Below, piece by piece: positions 55,921-64,000 of a stretch of DNA of 64,000 nucleotides. The position numbers and the translations under genes are program-made. The DNA lies in the NCBI RefSeq assembly GCF_947502395.1, contig NZ_CANMZM010000001.1, positions 1,054,001-1,118,000 of the forward strand, in the 5' to 3' direction. The notes beneath the pieces are model-generated. The model was not told where the DNA came from, made no database searches, and saw nothing but the letters and a program-made list of their open reading frames with translations. The stretch comes from an uncultured Erythrobacter sp. GTDB lineage: Bacteria; Pseudomonadota; Alphaproteobacteria; Sphingomonadales; Sphingomonadaceae. How positions within the stretch are numbered: position 1 is the first letter of the stretch; every line of letters begins with the position of its first letter.

Positions 55921-55972
55921 TCTTCCCGCCGCACATTGGCCAAAAGAACGGGCGCAATGTGCGGCGGGAAGA
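55921..55972. terminator. 18-base perfect inverted repeat between GMC fusion gene and RHS gene
   Basis: Arms 55921-55938 and 55955-55972 (core CCCGCCGCACATTG) are perfectly complementary with a 16-base loop. It starts seven bases after the GMC gene stop on the minus strand. There is no T-run in either direction, so it may be a weak or Rho-assisted terminator, an mRNA-stabilising hairpin or a regulator site for the RHS gene. Confidence 0.6.
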
Positions 55973-55978
55973 CGTCTC

Positions 55979-58900
55979 CTAAGCGGAACGGCGACTTTCA
56001 TTTGTTGTGTGCCTGCATGTCTTCTGGTCGAGCTTGTTAAGCTCGTCCAGAAGCATCGGTGTCACCTCGCGGTTAGCATTGCGGCCGATGAACAGGTCCA
56101 TATGACCGTAGTCCGGAATGATGCGTTGGTCATACAGCTCTTTGCTATTGTGCTGGCTCAACCACACGCGCGTACGCTTTCCGCTTTCGGGGTAGAATAT
56201 CTGGTTTGTCGCCCCTGACAGGAAGGTGATCGGCAAGGCCAGACGGCGCGCTGCGTCCTCGCTGGTGTAGACGGCATCGCCATCCTTGTTCACCGCAAGG
56301 CCGGCGCGCATGATCTCCTGCAATTGCTCGAATGGGCTAAGGGAAACGCGGCTGAACATGCTGCCTAGTGCCAGGTAGGTATCATGCCCCAGTTGCCGGA
56401 TATCCCAACTCGGCCCGAACACACCAAACACGCGGCGCACGGTCGGGCTCTTGCATTCCTGACCTTCGGGCATGGGAACCTGATACATGACAGCATCGAT
56501 CTGATTGTCGGCATCGGTGCCTTGGCTCACAAAGTCCATATGGCCATCGAGCAAGGAGACCTCGCCCAAGGCACCAGCGATGCCGAGGTCAGATTTCATG
56601 TAGTTGAGCCAATCGGTCACCGGGTGGAGCGTCAATTGCGAGCTGATGAGCGAGCGCACGTCGCTCACCCAGCCAGCGCCAATACCCATCAAAAGGCTCA
56701 TTGAACCGACGCAGTGCGCGAGCGCCTGAACGCTGTCCGCGCCCGACACACTGCGCACTTTGGCGACGGCAGCAGGCCAGTCATAGCGCGCGATATCGTC
56801 AATGCAGAACTCAGGCGGGTTCTCTCGATCATTGCCAGAATCTGCGCTTGCCCGGTAATCGAACAGCCACACGTCATACCCTTGCTCAACGAGGCTTTCG
56901 GTGAGGTTCTTCTCAACCGTGGGCGTCGCAAAGCTCGACGCTTTGACTGAGAAGCCCGGTGCCAGCATGATCGGACCACGTGTGCCCCCGCGATAACGGG
57001 TAAGGCCCACGTTGACGCCGTCTGCGGTCGGAACAACATAGCGCTCCGCCCCTGGCAAATGCAGCTCGCGCAAAACGAGGCTCTCAGCATCCTTGGTCGG
57101 GAAGTCGTTGAGCGTTGCAAGCATACCACCGTAGGCGCGGAACACATTCATCGCGAAAAAACCTGCGTATTTCGCCATGAAATAGGTCTCGATGGCTTTC
57201 TTCGCTTTTGGTATCAGATTGACCACATGGCCAACCAACGTGTCGCTGTCGTGCACGGTGATCGTGGTCAGCTGACGCATAAACTCATCAATGCCGAGTT
57301 TGAGAACACCGCGTCCAATGAGCTCGCCGTCTTCATCTCCATGTCGAATGGTGACGAAGAGTGTGGTGAGGTCGGTCCATGGATCGGAATTGCCCCGCTG
57401 CTCCAAGGTCTTGTGCCCATGGAAGTGGATCGGGCCTTTTGGGCCATCTAGCACCATGGTGTAATTCATGGTCCAGCTTTCCGCCCGGTCAGGATTGGTG
57501 ACCAGTAGCTGGAATTCACCCTCGCGCACCTTCAACGGCTCAGGCGAGATCGAAGTAATCAGCACCTCGCCCGTGATGAGTGAACGGTGATATTTGTCCT
57601 CAATCATCCGGTGGAGATTGTCGGTCGCGACCGTCAGCTTAAAGCTGCAGAAGCTCTTTTCGGATTGGCCCCAAGCCGCCCCGTTCTCAAAGTCGTCACG
57701 AATGCGCTCTGCATGGCCACAGGGGCGATGATGACACCCGGTTGCGCTGATCGTGCCGGCCATGGTCTCAGTAAAGTCCATTCCTGGGCTCATTGTCTCT
57801 GGGTGGTCTTTGACGAGTTGACGAATGGCCGCTTTGCCTTCGTCAATCGCTCCGGACTTGAAGTGTTCAGCCGCCGCAACAACGCTATCAGCAACTGGGC
57901 CGATTGCGTGCCCTGCCACCCACTTGGCGATGCCAAGCTTTAGGTGCTCCTTGTGAGGAACCTCCTGCACTTCGGCATTATCCTCGTCAGCTGGCATTTC
58001 TGGTGGAAGTGGGCCTTCTGCGTCCAAAGAATAATCGATCCGCCAACCCCGACGTTGAGCGAGCTTTTCAATTGCGCGCTCAGACACAGCAGTGATGGTG
58101 AGAAGCGGGTTCACACCCACGGCGCCCGGAAGAACCGAACCGTCGCACACATAAAGACCTTCGTGCACTTCCGTACCGCTGGTCCCTGCAAACACACGGC
58201 ATGTGTCATCAACTACGCCAGTCTTGGCATCATCACCCATTGCGCAGCCACCAATCGGGTGCACGGTGATAAGCTTCTGGCCCATCGGCTCTGACCACAG
58301 CGGATCTGAGAAATATTGCGCCTGGATAGCCTCTGCCGCCTCGCGCATCTTGTCGTCATCTCGGCGGAAGGTGCGCTGCTCGCCAGCGTGCTTCCACTCG
58401 ATGGTGAGACGGTCGTCTTCGAGCTTAAGTTGACCGCCAGAATCGTCAACGCTCATCACAAGGTATGTGAGCGTGCGCGACATTGGGCCTTTATAGGCGA
58501 GCTCTGCGATGGAGGCAGGATCGGTCTGCACCGCCTCGCCCATGGCTTTTGCGTCCATCAAGCGTGGTTTGACTTGGTCAAAACCAAAGCGGGTGAAGCC
58601 ATCTGCCAATGCTTCTCCAAAGAAGAAAGCCGGGCCAAGGCCCGCCGCGATGATGCCGGGGGCAACGCCCTCTTCGATAACGAGACCTTTGGTCACATCT
58701 TCATTATCGCGCATGTCGATGACACCCGTGATGCAGGGACCAGGATAGGCCTCTTTCGCCACATCGTTCATGCCAATGCCGATAGCGTAGAATGGCTCTG
58801 CGCGAACTTCATCCTCCTTTTTCTCGGACTTGAAATAGCTGTCATAGGCAAAGCCAAGTGCATCGCCGTTGCCCGAGAAGCTTGCGCCGAGGCGGTCAGA

Positions 58901-59797
58901 GACTGGAAGTCCCTTCTCACGAGAACGCAGGAGAATTTCAGTGGAACCCAAAGCGCCAGCGCCTAGCACAACGTGGTCAGCAGTGATGACGACAGGCGCA
59001 TGGTCTTCACCGCCGTCATTGTGCGACACATGGACGTGCCAGACATCGCCAACGCGCTCTACGTGCGACACTTTGGCCTCGGTGAATATCTCCGCCCCGT
59101 GGTTCGCTGCATCGGGCAAGTAGTTCATAAGCGTGGTGTTTTTCGCACCCACATTGCAGCCGGAGACACAGTCACCGCAATTGGTACACGCCGGTTGAGG
59201 CACGCCAAATTTGTTGGTTTTGTCCTCGAACGTCACATTGATCGGTGTCTTGTAGAACCGCTCACCCATTTCCTTGGCTGAGTGCTCCAGAGCCTCCAAC
59301 TTCCCCAGCGTGGGGTGCGTATCTGGATAAGCATTGGGCGACAGCATTTCGCGGGCACGTTCATAGTACGCGTCCACCATATGAGGATTGTCTCGAAAGA
59401 CTTGAGGCCAATGAGCCTGATCAAGAAGGCGCTTGTCCAGCTCCAAGGAGACATTTGCGTTGATCAGCGAAGTCCCGCCAAGGCCGCAGCCAACGAGCGC
59501 ATATTGATCATCATTTACATGCACTTCGAACAGCGCATTGGGAGCGCCAATGCGGCCGCCTTTGACGTTGAACTGCACAGCATCTTGTGCGTCGCCAATC
59601 TTATTGGGGTATTCGCCAGGAAGCATTTCCTTGCCGCGCTCCAGCACGCAAACATCTTGCCCTGCGCGCGCAAGACGTGATGCTGCAACACCTGCACCAT
59701 AGCCGGAGCCGACCACCAGAACGGTGTAGTGGGACTTCGCTTCACTGAGCGGTTTGGCGATACGTTTTTGCCCGAATGGGGTTTGCTCAATGCTCAT
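55979..59797 (-). CDS. GMC-family oxidoreductase fused to an alpha/beta hydrolase
   Basis: 1272 residues. The N-terminal about 600 form a cholesterol-oxidase-like GMC flavoenzyme. Its FAD motif is VLVVGSGYGAGVAASRLA (from residue 26), four cysteines lie in CTNCGDCVSGC (C204, C207, C210, C214), and the C-terminal HPIGGCAMG and NPLLTITAVSERA parts are present. A middle beta-rich domain (about 690-890) has no assignment. The C-terminal about 330 are an alpha/beta hydrolase. Its nucleophile elbow reads AHCVGS with Cys (C1029) instead of Ser, and its His is in YGHMDLF (H1232). It probably oxidises a sterol-, terpene- or long-chain-alcohol-type substrate and hydrolyses a linked ester. Overlaps the metallophosphoesterase gene by four bases. 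Confidence 0.88.
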   Translation of the reverse strand: MSIEQTPFGQKRIAKPLSEAKSHYTVLVVGSGYGAGVAASRLARAGQDVCVLERGKEMLPGEYPNKIGDAQDAVQFNVKGGRIGAPNALFEVHVNDDQYALVGCGLGGTSLINANVSLELDKRLLDQAHWPQVFRDNPHMVDAYYERAREMLSPNAYPDTHPTLGKLEALEHSAKEMGERFYKTPINVTFEDKTNKFGVPQPACTNCGDCVSGCNVGAKNTTLMNYLPDAANHGAEIFTEAKVSHVERVGDVWHVHVSHNDGGEDHAPVVITADHVVLGAGALGSTEILLRSREKGLPVSDRLGASFSGNGDALGFAYDSYFKSEKKEDEVRAEPFYAIGIGMNDVAKEAYPGPCITGVIDMRDNEDVTKGLVIEEGVAPGIIAAGLGPAFFFGEALADGFTRFGFDQVKPRLMDAKAMGEAVQTDPASIAELAYKGPMSRTLTYLVMSVDDSGGQLKLEDDRLTIEWKHAGEQRTFRRDDDKMREAAEAIQAQYFSDPLWSEPMGQKLITVHPIGGCAMGDDAKTGVVDDTCRVFAGTSGTEVHEGLYVCDGSVLPGAVGVNPLLTITAVSERAIEKLAQRRGWRIDYSLDAEGPLPPEMPADEDNAEVQEVPHKEHLKLGIAKWVAGHAIGPVADSVVAAAEHFKSGAIDEGKAAIRQLVKDHPETMSPGMDFTETMAGTISATGCHHRPCGHAERIRDDFENGAAWGQSEKSFCSFKLTVATDNLHRMIEDKYHRSLITGEVLITSISPEPLKVREGEFQLLVTNPDRAESWTMNYTMVLDGPKGPIHFHGHKTLEQRGNSDPWTDLTTLFVTIRHGDEDGELIGRGVLKLGIDEFMRQLTTITVHDSDTLVGHVVNLIPKAKKAIETYFMAKYAGFFAMNVFRAYGGMLATLNDFPTKDAESLVLRELHLPGAERYVVPTADGVNVGLTRYRGGTRGPIMLAPGFSVKASSFATPTVEKNLTESLVEQGYDVWLFDYRASADSGNDRENPPEFCIDDIARYDWPAAVAKVRSVSGADSVQALAHCVGSMSLLMGIGAGWVSDVRSLISSQLTLHPVTDWLNYMKSDLGIAGALGEVSLLDGHMDFVSQGTDADNQIDAVMYQVPMPEGQECKSPTVRRVFGVFGPSWDIRQLGHDTYLALGSMFSRVSLSPFEQLQEIMRAGLAVNKDGDAVYTSEDAARRLALPITFLSGATNQIFYPESGKRTRVWLSQHNSKELYDQRIIPDYGHMDLFIGRNANREVTPMLLDELNKLDQKTCRHTTNESRRSA

Positions 59798-61227
59798 TCT
59801 GCTGCCTCCCGTGCGTATTCATTTGAGTCTTTAAGGAGTTTGACGACGCGCTTGTCGGCTTCCTCAATGATGCGTTTGTGGACGATGTCGGAGAACTCGG
59901 CCCAATGGCTTGCGGCGTGGCTCACGGCCTCGCTGGTCTCATCGACAAGTCTGCTTTGGCGTCCACTTCCTTCGACCCGCACTGGCGCCATGGTTCCATC
60001 GGTTGGATCGTTGAAAAGGCGCAAGGAGGCGACTTCGAGCTTGTCCGAAACCAGCATTGCAGCGCAGCCTTGGACCGGCATCAGTGTCGGCTCATCCAGA
60101 ACCCAACCGCCAGTGTTGAACACACCTACAGGCACCTCAAAACCATCAACGAGCAGCTCATCCTGGAACGGTTTGTGCGTGTGGCCGAAGATGAAATTGA
60201 CCTCACGTGGGATACCGCCAAGTTCCTTCCGCATCTCGGCAGCCACCGGAGTGGCGAGGTACCAGCCGAGATCATCCACCTCGTCTTGGCCCATTACATG
60301 GCTATGGCCATCGCGTTGTCGCTCTGCTGCACGTCCAGCGGTCAGATCGACGCCGGCACGGATAAGATTATCGAGCGTAATCCCGTATTTGAGCTGCATC
60401 TTGGGATTGATGCCAAGCTTGGAATGCAGGCCGCCCGTAATCCTGCGTGACAGGCTCTCAGCAAAGTCATGGCTAGCACCAGCGCTCAGCATGGTTTCGT
60501 AAAGTGAACCCACTTCACTGCCAACCTCGCCAGCGGAGCCAAGGTCGGACCACAGGAAGTCGATCCAAGGGCCGTTCTCCTGCTCCAGCTGCTGCATGGT
60601 CGCAGGACGCGGATCGCTGTCACCCAAGAACCCACGCATATTGGAAAGTGCGCGGTACATACCGTCGAGATAATGGCCATGGTGCATGACAACCGCACGG
60701 TTCAAGTCTTTGTCGGCGATGCCCCAATTGGGATAGGCGATGCGTACGCTGGCATCGGCCAAATGCGGACGGTGCTTCAACAGCGATTCCATCATCCGAC
60801 AACGGCGCGATGGAGTGCCAAAAATACGACTTGTCGAAGCCAGATCGCTGGGAATTTCTCCCGTTTCAACCGCTTCCAAGAAGCCTTGATCCTGAGCAAT
60901 GCGCCACAGATGGTGGTCGTGATTGCCCGCGACATAGATGATCTCGCGCGCGAACAGATCAGCACCATCGACCGGGAAGAACGCATCGAGCAGTTGCAGA
61001 AAGCTCTTTGACACATCGCCAAAGGGGGAGAGCCCCAGATCAAGCGCATCGCCGAGCAGCACAAGCTGAGGCTTCACCCCGCCAAGCGTCTCGCGCATAC
61101 CATTGGCAAAGGCACTCAGCACCTCGGATGGACCATCAGCAATCTCATCGTGAACGGTCAAGTGCGTCATAATACTGTCGCGCGCGCCGAGGTGAATGTC
61201 GGACAGAACTACGTGGGCGATACTCAT
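59794..61227 (-). CDS. Calcineurin-type metallophosphoesterase
   Basis: 477 residues. Metal-binding motifs occur in order: VLSDIHLG (residues 7-14), LLGDALDLG, VAGNHDHHLW, VMHHGHYLDG and FGHTHKPF. Together they define the superfamily. No signal peptide. The large insert and C-terminal extension (about 330-477) are not recognised. It is translationally coupled to both neighbours (serine hydrolase and GMC fusion), so the three probably serve one lipid or phosphate-ester pathway, but the substrate cannot be read from sequence. Confidence 0.88.
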   Translation of the reverse strand: MSIAHVVLSDIHLGARDSIMTHLTVHDEIADGPSEVLSAFANGMRETLGGVKPQLVLLGDALDLGLSPFGDVSKSFLQLLDAFFPVDGADLFAREIIYVAGNHDHHLWRIAQDQGFLEAVETGEIPSDLASTSRIFGTPSRRCRMMESLLKHRPHLADASVRIAYPNWGIADKDLNRAVVMHHGHYLDGMYRALSNMRGFLGDSDPRPATMQQLEQENGPWIDFLWSDLGSAGEVGSEVGSLYETMLSAGASHDFAESLSRRITGGLHSKLGINPKMQLKYGITLDNLIRAGVDLTAGRAAERQRDGHSHVMGQDEVDDLGWYLATPVAAEMRKELGGIPREVNFIFGHTHKPFQDELLVDGFEVPVGVFNTGGWVLDEPTLMPVQGCAAMLVSDKLEVASLRLFNDPTDGTMAPVRVEGSGRQSRLVDETSEAVSHAASHWAEFSDIVHKRIIEEADKRVVKLLKDSNEYAREAAE

Positions 61228-62474
61228 GAGCGGTTCTCCAAGCAGGTGTAAAAGGCGTCGCGCACCATCTTTTCGCGGGGGTCATCCCACTTGCCGGTGC
61301 CGAGTTGATTGGTGATCCAGGCATAGGCAACGCCATCATCAGGATCGCAAAAGGCGAGGCTGCCGCCGACCGCAAAGCTGCCAAAGGCGCTGCGGGTGCG
61401 GGCGAATTCCCACTCACTAAAGGGCTTCTCGAAACCGTAGGAGTAATACATGTCAGCCGTGAGGACCTGATCTTTCAGACCTTTGCGCGGGTAGCTGTGC
61501 CCTTGCTTGAGGGTGGCTATAACTTGTGGCGTGATGCCAAGTGGTTCGCCGCCCCTCGCAAAAGCGTTGTAGGCATGCGCAAGCCCCCTGGCCGATGCCA
61601 TTCCGCCTGCAGCGCCCTGCCCGATGCGCCAGAAGTCTTCGCAATCAAGCGCGCCCGGTCCTTCAAGAACCAACGGATTGTTGAGTGTCCGGAAAGCCAA
61701 AGTGCCCGGCAAACACATCTCAAAAGTGAGCGGCCAAGGCATAGTGGTGTGGTGGATGAACAGGTCTTGGAGACCAAAACCCTTGATCCGCGCGATACGC
61801 TCGCGGTCAAAGCTCTCAGGGAGACCGACAAACACGTCGAGCCCAAGCGGACCCGCGATTTCCTCGGCAAAGAATTGTGGCAAGCGCCGGCCTTGGGGGT
61901 CGCGACGGTGAATCAGCTCGCTTGCAATCCATCCAAGAGTGTAGGCGTGGTTCCCGGAATGATCGCCCGGCGTCCAATTGGGCTTTTGCGCAGCGATGGC
62001 AGCGCAGATTGCATCTTCATCGCCAAGGTTTTCAAGCGTGAGCTTGAAATCGATCGCAGCAAGGCCAGCTTGCTCTGACAACGCTTCACCCACGGTCACA
62101 CCGCCTTTGCCGTGGCTCGCGAACTCAGGCCAGATATCGGCGACCTTCTCCTCATAGGAAAACAATCCGCGCGAAACAGCGACCGCGCCTGCTATCCCGG
62201 TCAAACCCTTGGTCAGCGAATAAACAAGCGTGATGTCATCGGCGTGCCAACTTCGGCTAGCAGAGGTGTCTTGCCAACCGCCATGCAAGTCGACCAGGAC
62301 CTCATCATTGTGGATGATTGTACAAGCTGCACCCAACGCCTCACCTGAGAGAATGCTGGCTGCAAAGGCATGAGCCACTGGCTCGAAACCCGGCATGACA
62401 AAGCCGTGTGCCCCTTCGCAAACTTGCGCTTCTGAAGCGCCCTCTTGCTTGGGCAAACCCGAAAATGAGTGCAT
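61224..62474 (-). CDS. Serine hydrolase of the beta-lactamase/esterase (EstB) type
   Basis: 416 residues from the ATG at 62474, which has GGGG nine bases upstream. Upstream in-frame ATGs at 62495 or 62507 are possible. The class-C-type motif YSLTKG carries the catalytic S86 and K89, and a later Tyr motif (HAYNAF) and GSLAF region (FAVGGSLAFCDPD) fit the penicillin-binding/esterase fold. No signal peptide, so more likely a cytoplasmic esterase than a beta-lactamase. First gene of the operon with the metallophosphoesterase and the GMC fusion. Confidence 0.88.
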   Translation of the reverse strand: MHSFSGLPKQEGASEAQVCEGAHGFVMPGFEPVAHAFAASILSGEALGAACTIIHNDEVLVDLHGGWQDTSASRSWHADDITLVYSLTKGLTGIAGAVAVSRGLFSYEEKVADIWPEFASHGKGGVTVGEALSEQAGLAAIDFKLTLENLGDEDAICAAIAAQKPNWTPGDHSGNHAYTLGWIASELIHRRDPQGRRLPQFFAEEIAGPLGLDVFVGLPESFDRERIARIKGFGLQDLFIHHTTMPWPLTFEMCLPGTLAFRTLNNPLVLEGPGALDCEDFWRIGQGAAGGMASARGLAHAYNAFARGGEPLGITPQVIATLKQGHSYPRKGLKDQVLTADMYYSYGFEKPFSEWEFARTRSAFGSFAVGGSLAFCDPDDGVAYAWITNQLGTGKWDDPREKMVRDAFYTCLENRS

Positions 62475-62507
62475 AGTGAAACCCCGTTCGCGCATGAGGC
62501 AAAGCAC

Positions 62508-62677
62508 CTCATGCTTCCCGGACTGGGCTAAAGGAGATTGGTTAATAGGAGGTTAGGGGCCGACCCTTGTCTTGCACGTGCAAGTTGTTAGCCCATCGTT
62601 ACTCAAAATAATACCGAGTGAACCCCGAGCCTCAATCACAGGTACAGTAAAAGTGTCGCCCTTCTACTACTGGCTTT
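62508..62677. promoter_or_regulatory. Intergenic region with a perfect 14-base palindrome
   Basis: CTTGCACGTGCAAG (62571-62584) is a perfect palindrome about 100 bases before the serine hydrolase gene and just after hutG. It is a plausible operator for the serine hydrolase operon. It does not resemble the HutC operator, and no T-run terminator for hutG is visible. Confidence 0.4.
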
Positions 62678-63607
62678 TTACGAGCAAAGCAGTCGCCGGG
62701 TAAATAGCGCCGCGGTAGAGGAGGTTAACCCATCACGGTCATTGGGAGGGGACAATTCAACAATATCGGCGAGTGGAATTTTGCAGTCATGCGCCTCACA
62801 CATGGACAGAATCTTCGTGACGATGTGCTCGACCGTAGCGAGAGGCACACCGCGCGCGGCCGGAGCGCTTACGCCAGGTGCCTGATAGGCTGGCAAGAGA
62901 TCGATATCGATTGTCAGGTAGATCAAGTCCGAACGGGAGACGATCCCCTCAATCGCTTGATCTCCGGCCTGAGGCGACGCGATAAGCGCGTGATCGCTTA
63001 CGGTCCCTACGCCCCATTCCTGCGCACGCTGGAACAGTGCCTGTGTGTTGGCTTCTTCAGCAATCCCAAGACACAGATAGTCGAACGTGTCGGGCGAGAG
63101 CTCTCTGATCTGGGCAAATGGTGTGCCCGATGACGCGCCGTTTTCACCAACTAGGCGAAGGTCAAAATGCGCATCCAGATTGATGATCCCGATTTTGGCT
63201 TCGGGGTAAAATGAGGCAAGGCCTTGGTAGTCGCCAAACGCCGTTTCGTGCCCGCCACCGATCACCACAAGGCGCTCGTAGGTTGCAAGAGCATCAGTCA
63301 CCCGCCCGCCTAGCTTAGCTTGGCCCTCCTCCAAGTCGTCGCCCCTCACGACAACATCGCCCAGATCAGCGAAAGGCTCCGCCCGCGCTGGAGCTGCCAA
63401 ATTGGCCAACGCATTGCGCAATGCTGTTGGACCCTGTGACGCCCCTGTGCGGCCTTTGTTGCGGATCACGCCCGCCTCACAGGCAAATCCAAGGAGCGCT
63501 CTGCGCCCTGTTTCCGACACAAGGTGATGCATCCTCTTGGCATCAGGACCATCCTCTGGATCAGAGCGGCCTTGCCACTTGCGTGCGGGGGAATGGGAGA
63601 CCGGCAC
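62678..63607 (-). CDS. hutG: Formimidoylglutamase
   Basis: Ureohydrolase-family enzyme of 309 residues converting N-formimidoyl-glutamate to glutamate and formamide in histidine degradation. Mn-binding motifs VIGGGHETAFG, INLDAHFDLR and LTIDIDLLPAYQAPGVSAPAARG are visible, and the N-terminal GFACEAGVIRNKGRTGASQGPTALRNAL is typical of HutG. Start is GTG at 63607, two bases after the hutU stop, with GGGGATA upstream. The operon continues to the right of the window. Confidence 0.94.
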   Translation of the reverse strand: MPVSHSPARKWQGRSDPEDGPDAKRMHHLVSETGRRALLGFACEAGVIRNKGRTGASQGPTALRNALANLAAPARAEPFADLGDVVVRGDDLEEGQAKLGGRVTDALATYERLVVIGGGHETAFGDYQGLASFYPEAKIGIINLDAHFDLRLVGENGASSGTPFAQIRELSPDTFDYLCLGIAEEANTQALFQRAQEWGVGTVSDHALIASPQAGDQAIEGIVSRSDLIYLTIDIDLLPAYQAPGVSAPAARGVPLATVEHIVTKILSMCEAHDCKIPLADIVELSPPNDRDGLTSSTAALFTRRLLCS

Positions 63608-63609
63608 CG

Positions 63610-64000
63610 CTATAATATCCCCGGTAGATCAAGGTCGTGCTCGCGTGCGCAAGCAATCGCATCTTCATAACCCGCATCGGCATGACGCATCACGCCCGTC
63701 GCAGGATCGTTCCAAAGCACATTGGCGATCCTTCGATCTGCGTCTTCGCTGCCATCACAGCAAATCACCATGCCCGAATGCTGCGAGAAGCCCATGCCAA
63801 CACCGCCCCCGTGATGAAGGCTTACCCAGGTTGCGCCAGATGCCGTGTTCAGAAGCGCGTTCAAAAGCGGCCAATCCGATACCGCGTCCGAACCGTCCTT
63901 CATCGCCTCAGTCTCGCGATTGGGGGAGGCCACGGACCCACTGTCAAGGTGGTCTCGCCCGATCACAACGGGAGCGGAAAGTTCGCCGTTCCGCACCATT
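63610..64000 (-). CDS. hutU: Urocanate hydratase, C-terminal part (5' end beyond window)
   Basis: Only the last about 130 residues are in the window. They include [71 protein letters not shown], the highly conserved C-terminal region of urocanase, including the catalytic-site Asp/His and NAD-contacting glycines. It converts urocanate to imidazolone propionate. Operon order hutU-hutG on the minus strand. Confidence 0.95.
   Translation of the reverse strand, partial: MVRNGELSAPVVIGRDHLDSGSVASPNRETEAMKDGSDAVSDWPLLNALLNTASGATWVSLHHGGGVGMGFSQHSGMVICCDGSEDADRRIANVLWNDPATGVMRHADAGYEDAIACAREHDLDLPGIL

Overview
This window is chromosomal DNA from a Gram-negative alphaproteobacterium, most likely a marine member of the Sphingomonadales/Erythrobacteraceae. 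That placement is inferred from protein style and gene content (TonB receptor, compact alphaproteobacterial flagellar genes, kynurenine and histidine degradation, GMC/hydrolase fusion), not from any rRNA. Genes are tightly packed, with many 1-4 base start/stop overlaps. No tRNA, rRNA, CRISPR array or intact insertion sequence was seen.

Layout. (1) 1-10 kb, minus strand: a three-gene two-partner-secretion locus. It runs from a secreted TPR-CHAT caspase-like protein, through an FhaC/ShlB-type transporter, to a very large glycine-rich filamentous-haemagglutinin-like exoprotein that runs off the left edge. (2) 10.4-12.7 kb: a TonB-dependent receptor with a clear terminator. (3) 13.1-17.3 kb: a membrane chemoreceptor with an unusual signalling tip, alanine dehydrogenase with its divergent Lrp/AsnC regulator, and an SDR oxidoreductase. 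(4) 17.5-21.1 kb: a phhA-kynA-kynB-kynU operon for phenylalanine and tryptophan breakdown. (5) 21.5-42.99 kb: two divergent flagellar operons. On the minus strand lie fliQ-fliR-flhB-flhA-TPR. On the plus strand lie flgF-flgG-flgA-flgH-flgI-flgB-flgC-fliE-fliF-(131 aa)-fliH-fliI-fliJ-fliK-flgD-flgE-(SpoA protein)-fliN-fliO-fliP-fliA-like sigma-TPR-(113 aa). Together they encode the export gate, ATPase, rod, rings and hook, but the rotor side is reduced: a short FliF, no recognisable FliG, and a short SpoA protein in place of FliM.

(6) 43.0-44.7 kb: a LuxE/PaaK-like acyl-activating enzyme, followed by a degenerate copy of its own 3' end and by an intergenic repeat that also occurs at 17.4 kb. 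(7) 44.8-55.8 kb, minus strand: a 3528-residue RHS/YD-repeat protein. It has a LysM domain, a hydrophobic pre-toxin region and a C-terminal tip carrying an HExxH...E metallopeptidase signature. Five bases downstream is a small lipoprotein gene, a natural candidate for the cognate immunity protein. (8) 56-62.5 kb, minus strand: a GMC oxidoreductase fused to an alpha/beta hydrolase, a metallophosphoesterase and a serine (beta-lactamase-type) hydrolase. (9) 62.7-64 kb: hutG and the 3' end of hutU.

The two most promising candidates for undescribed biology are the RHS metallopeptidase-tip/lipoprotein pair (45 kb) and the TPR-CHAT/TpsB/TpsA locus (0-10 kb). The reduced flagellar rotor set is a third. 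All functional statements come from reading motifs and gene order; no database search was possible.
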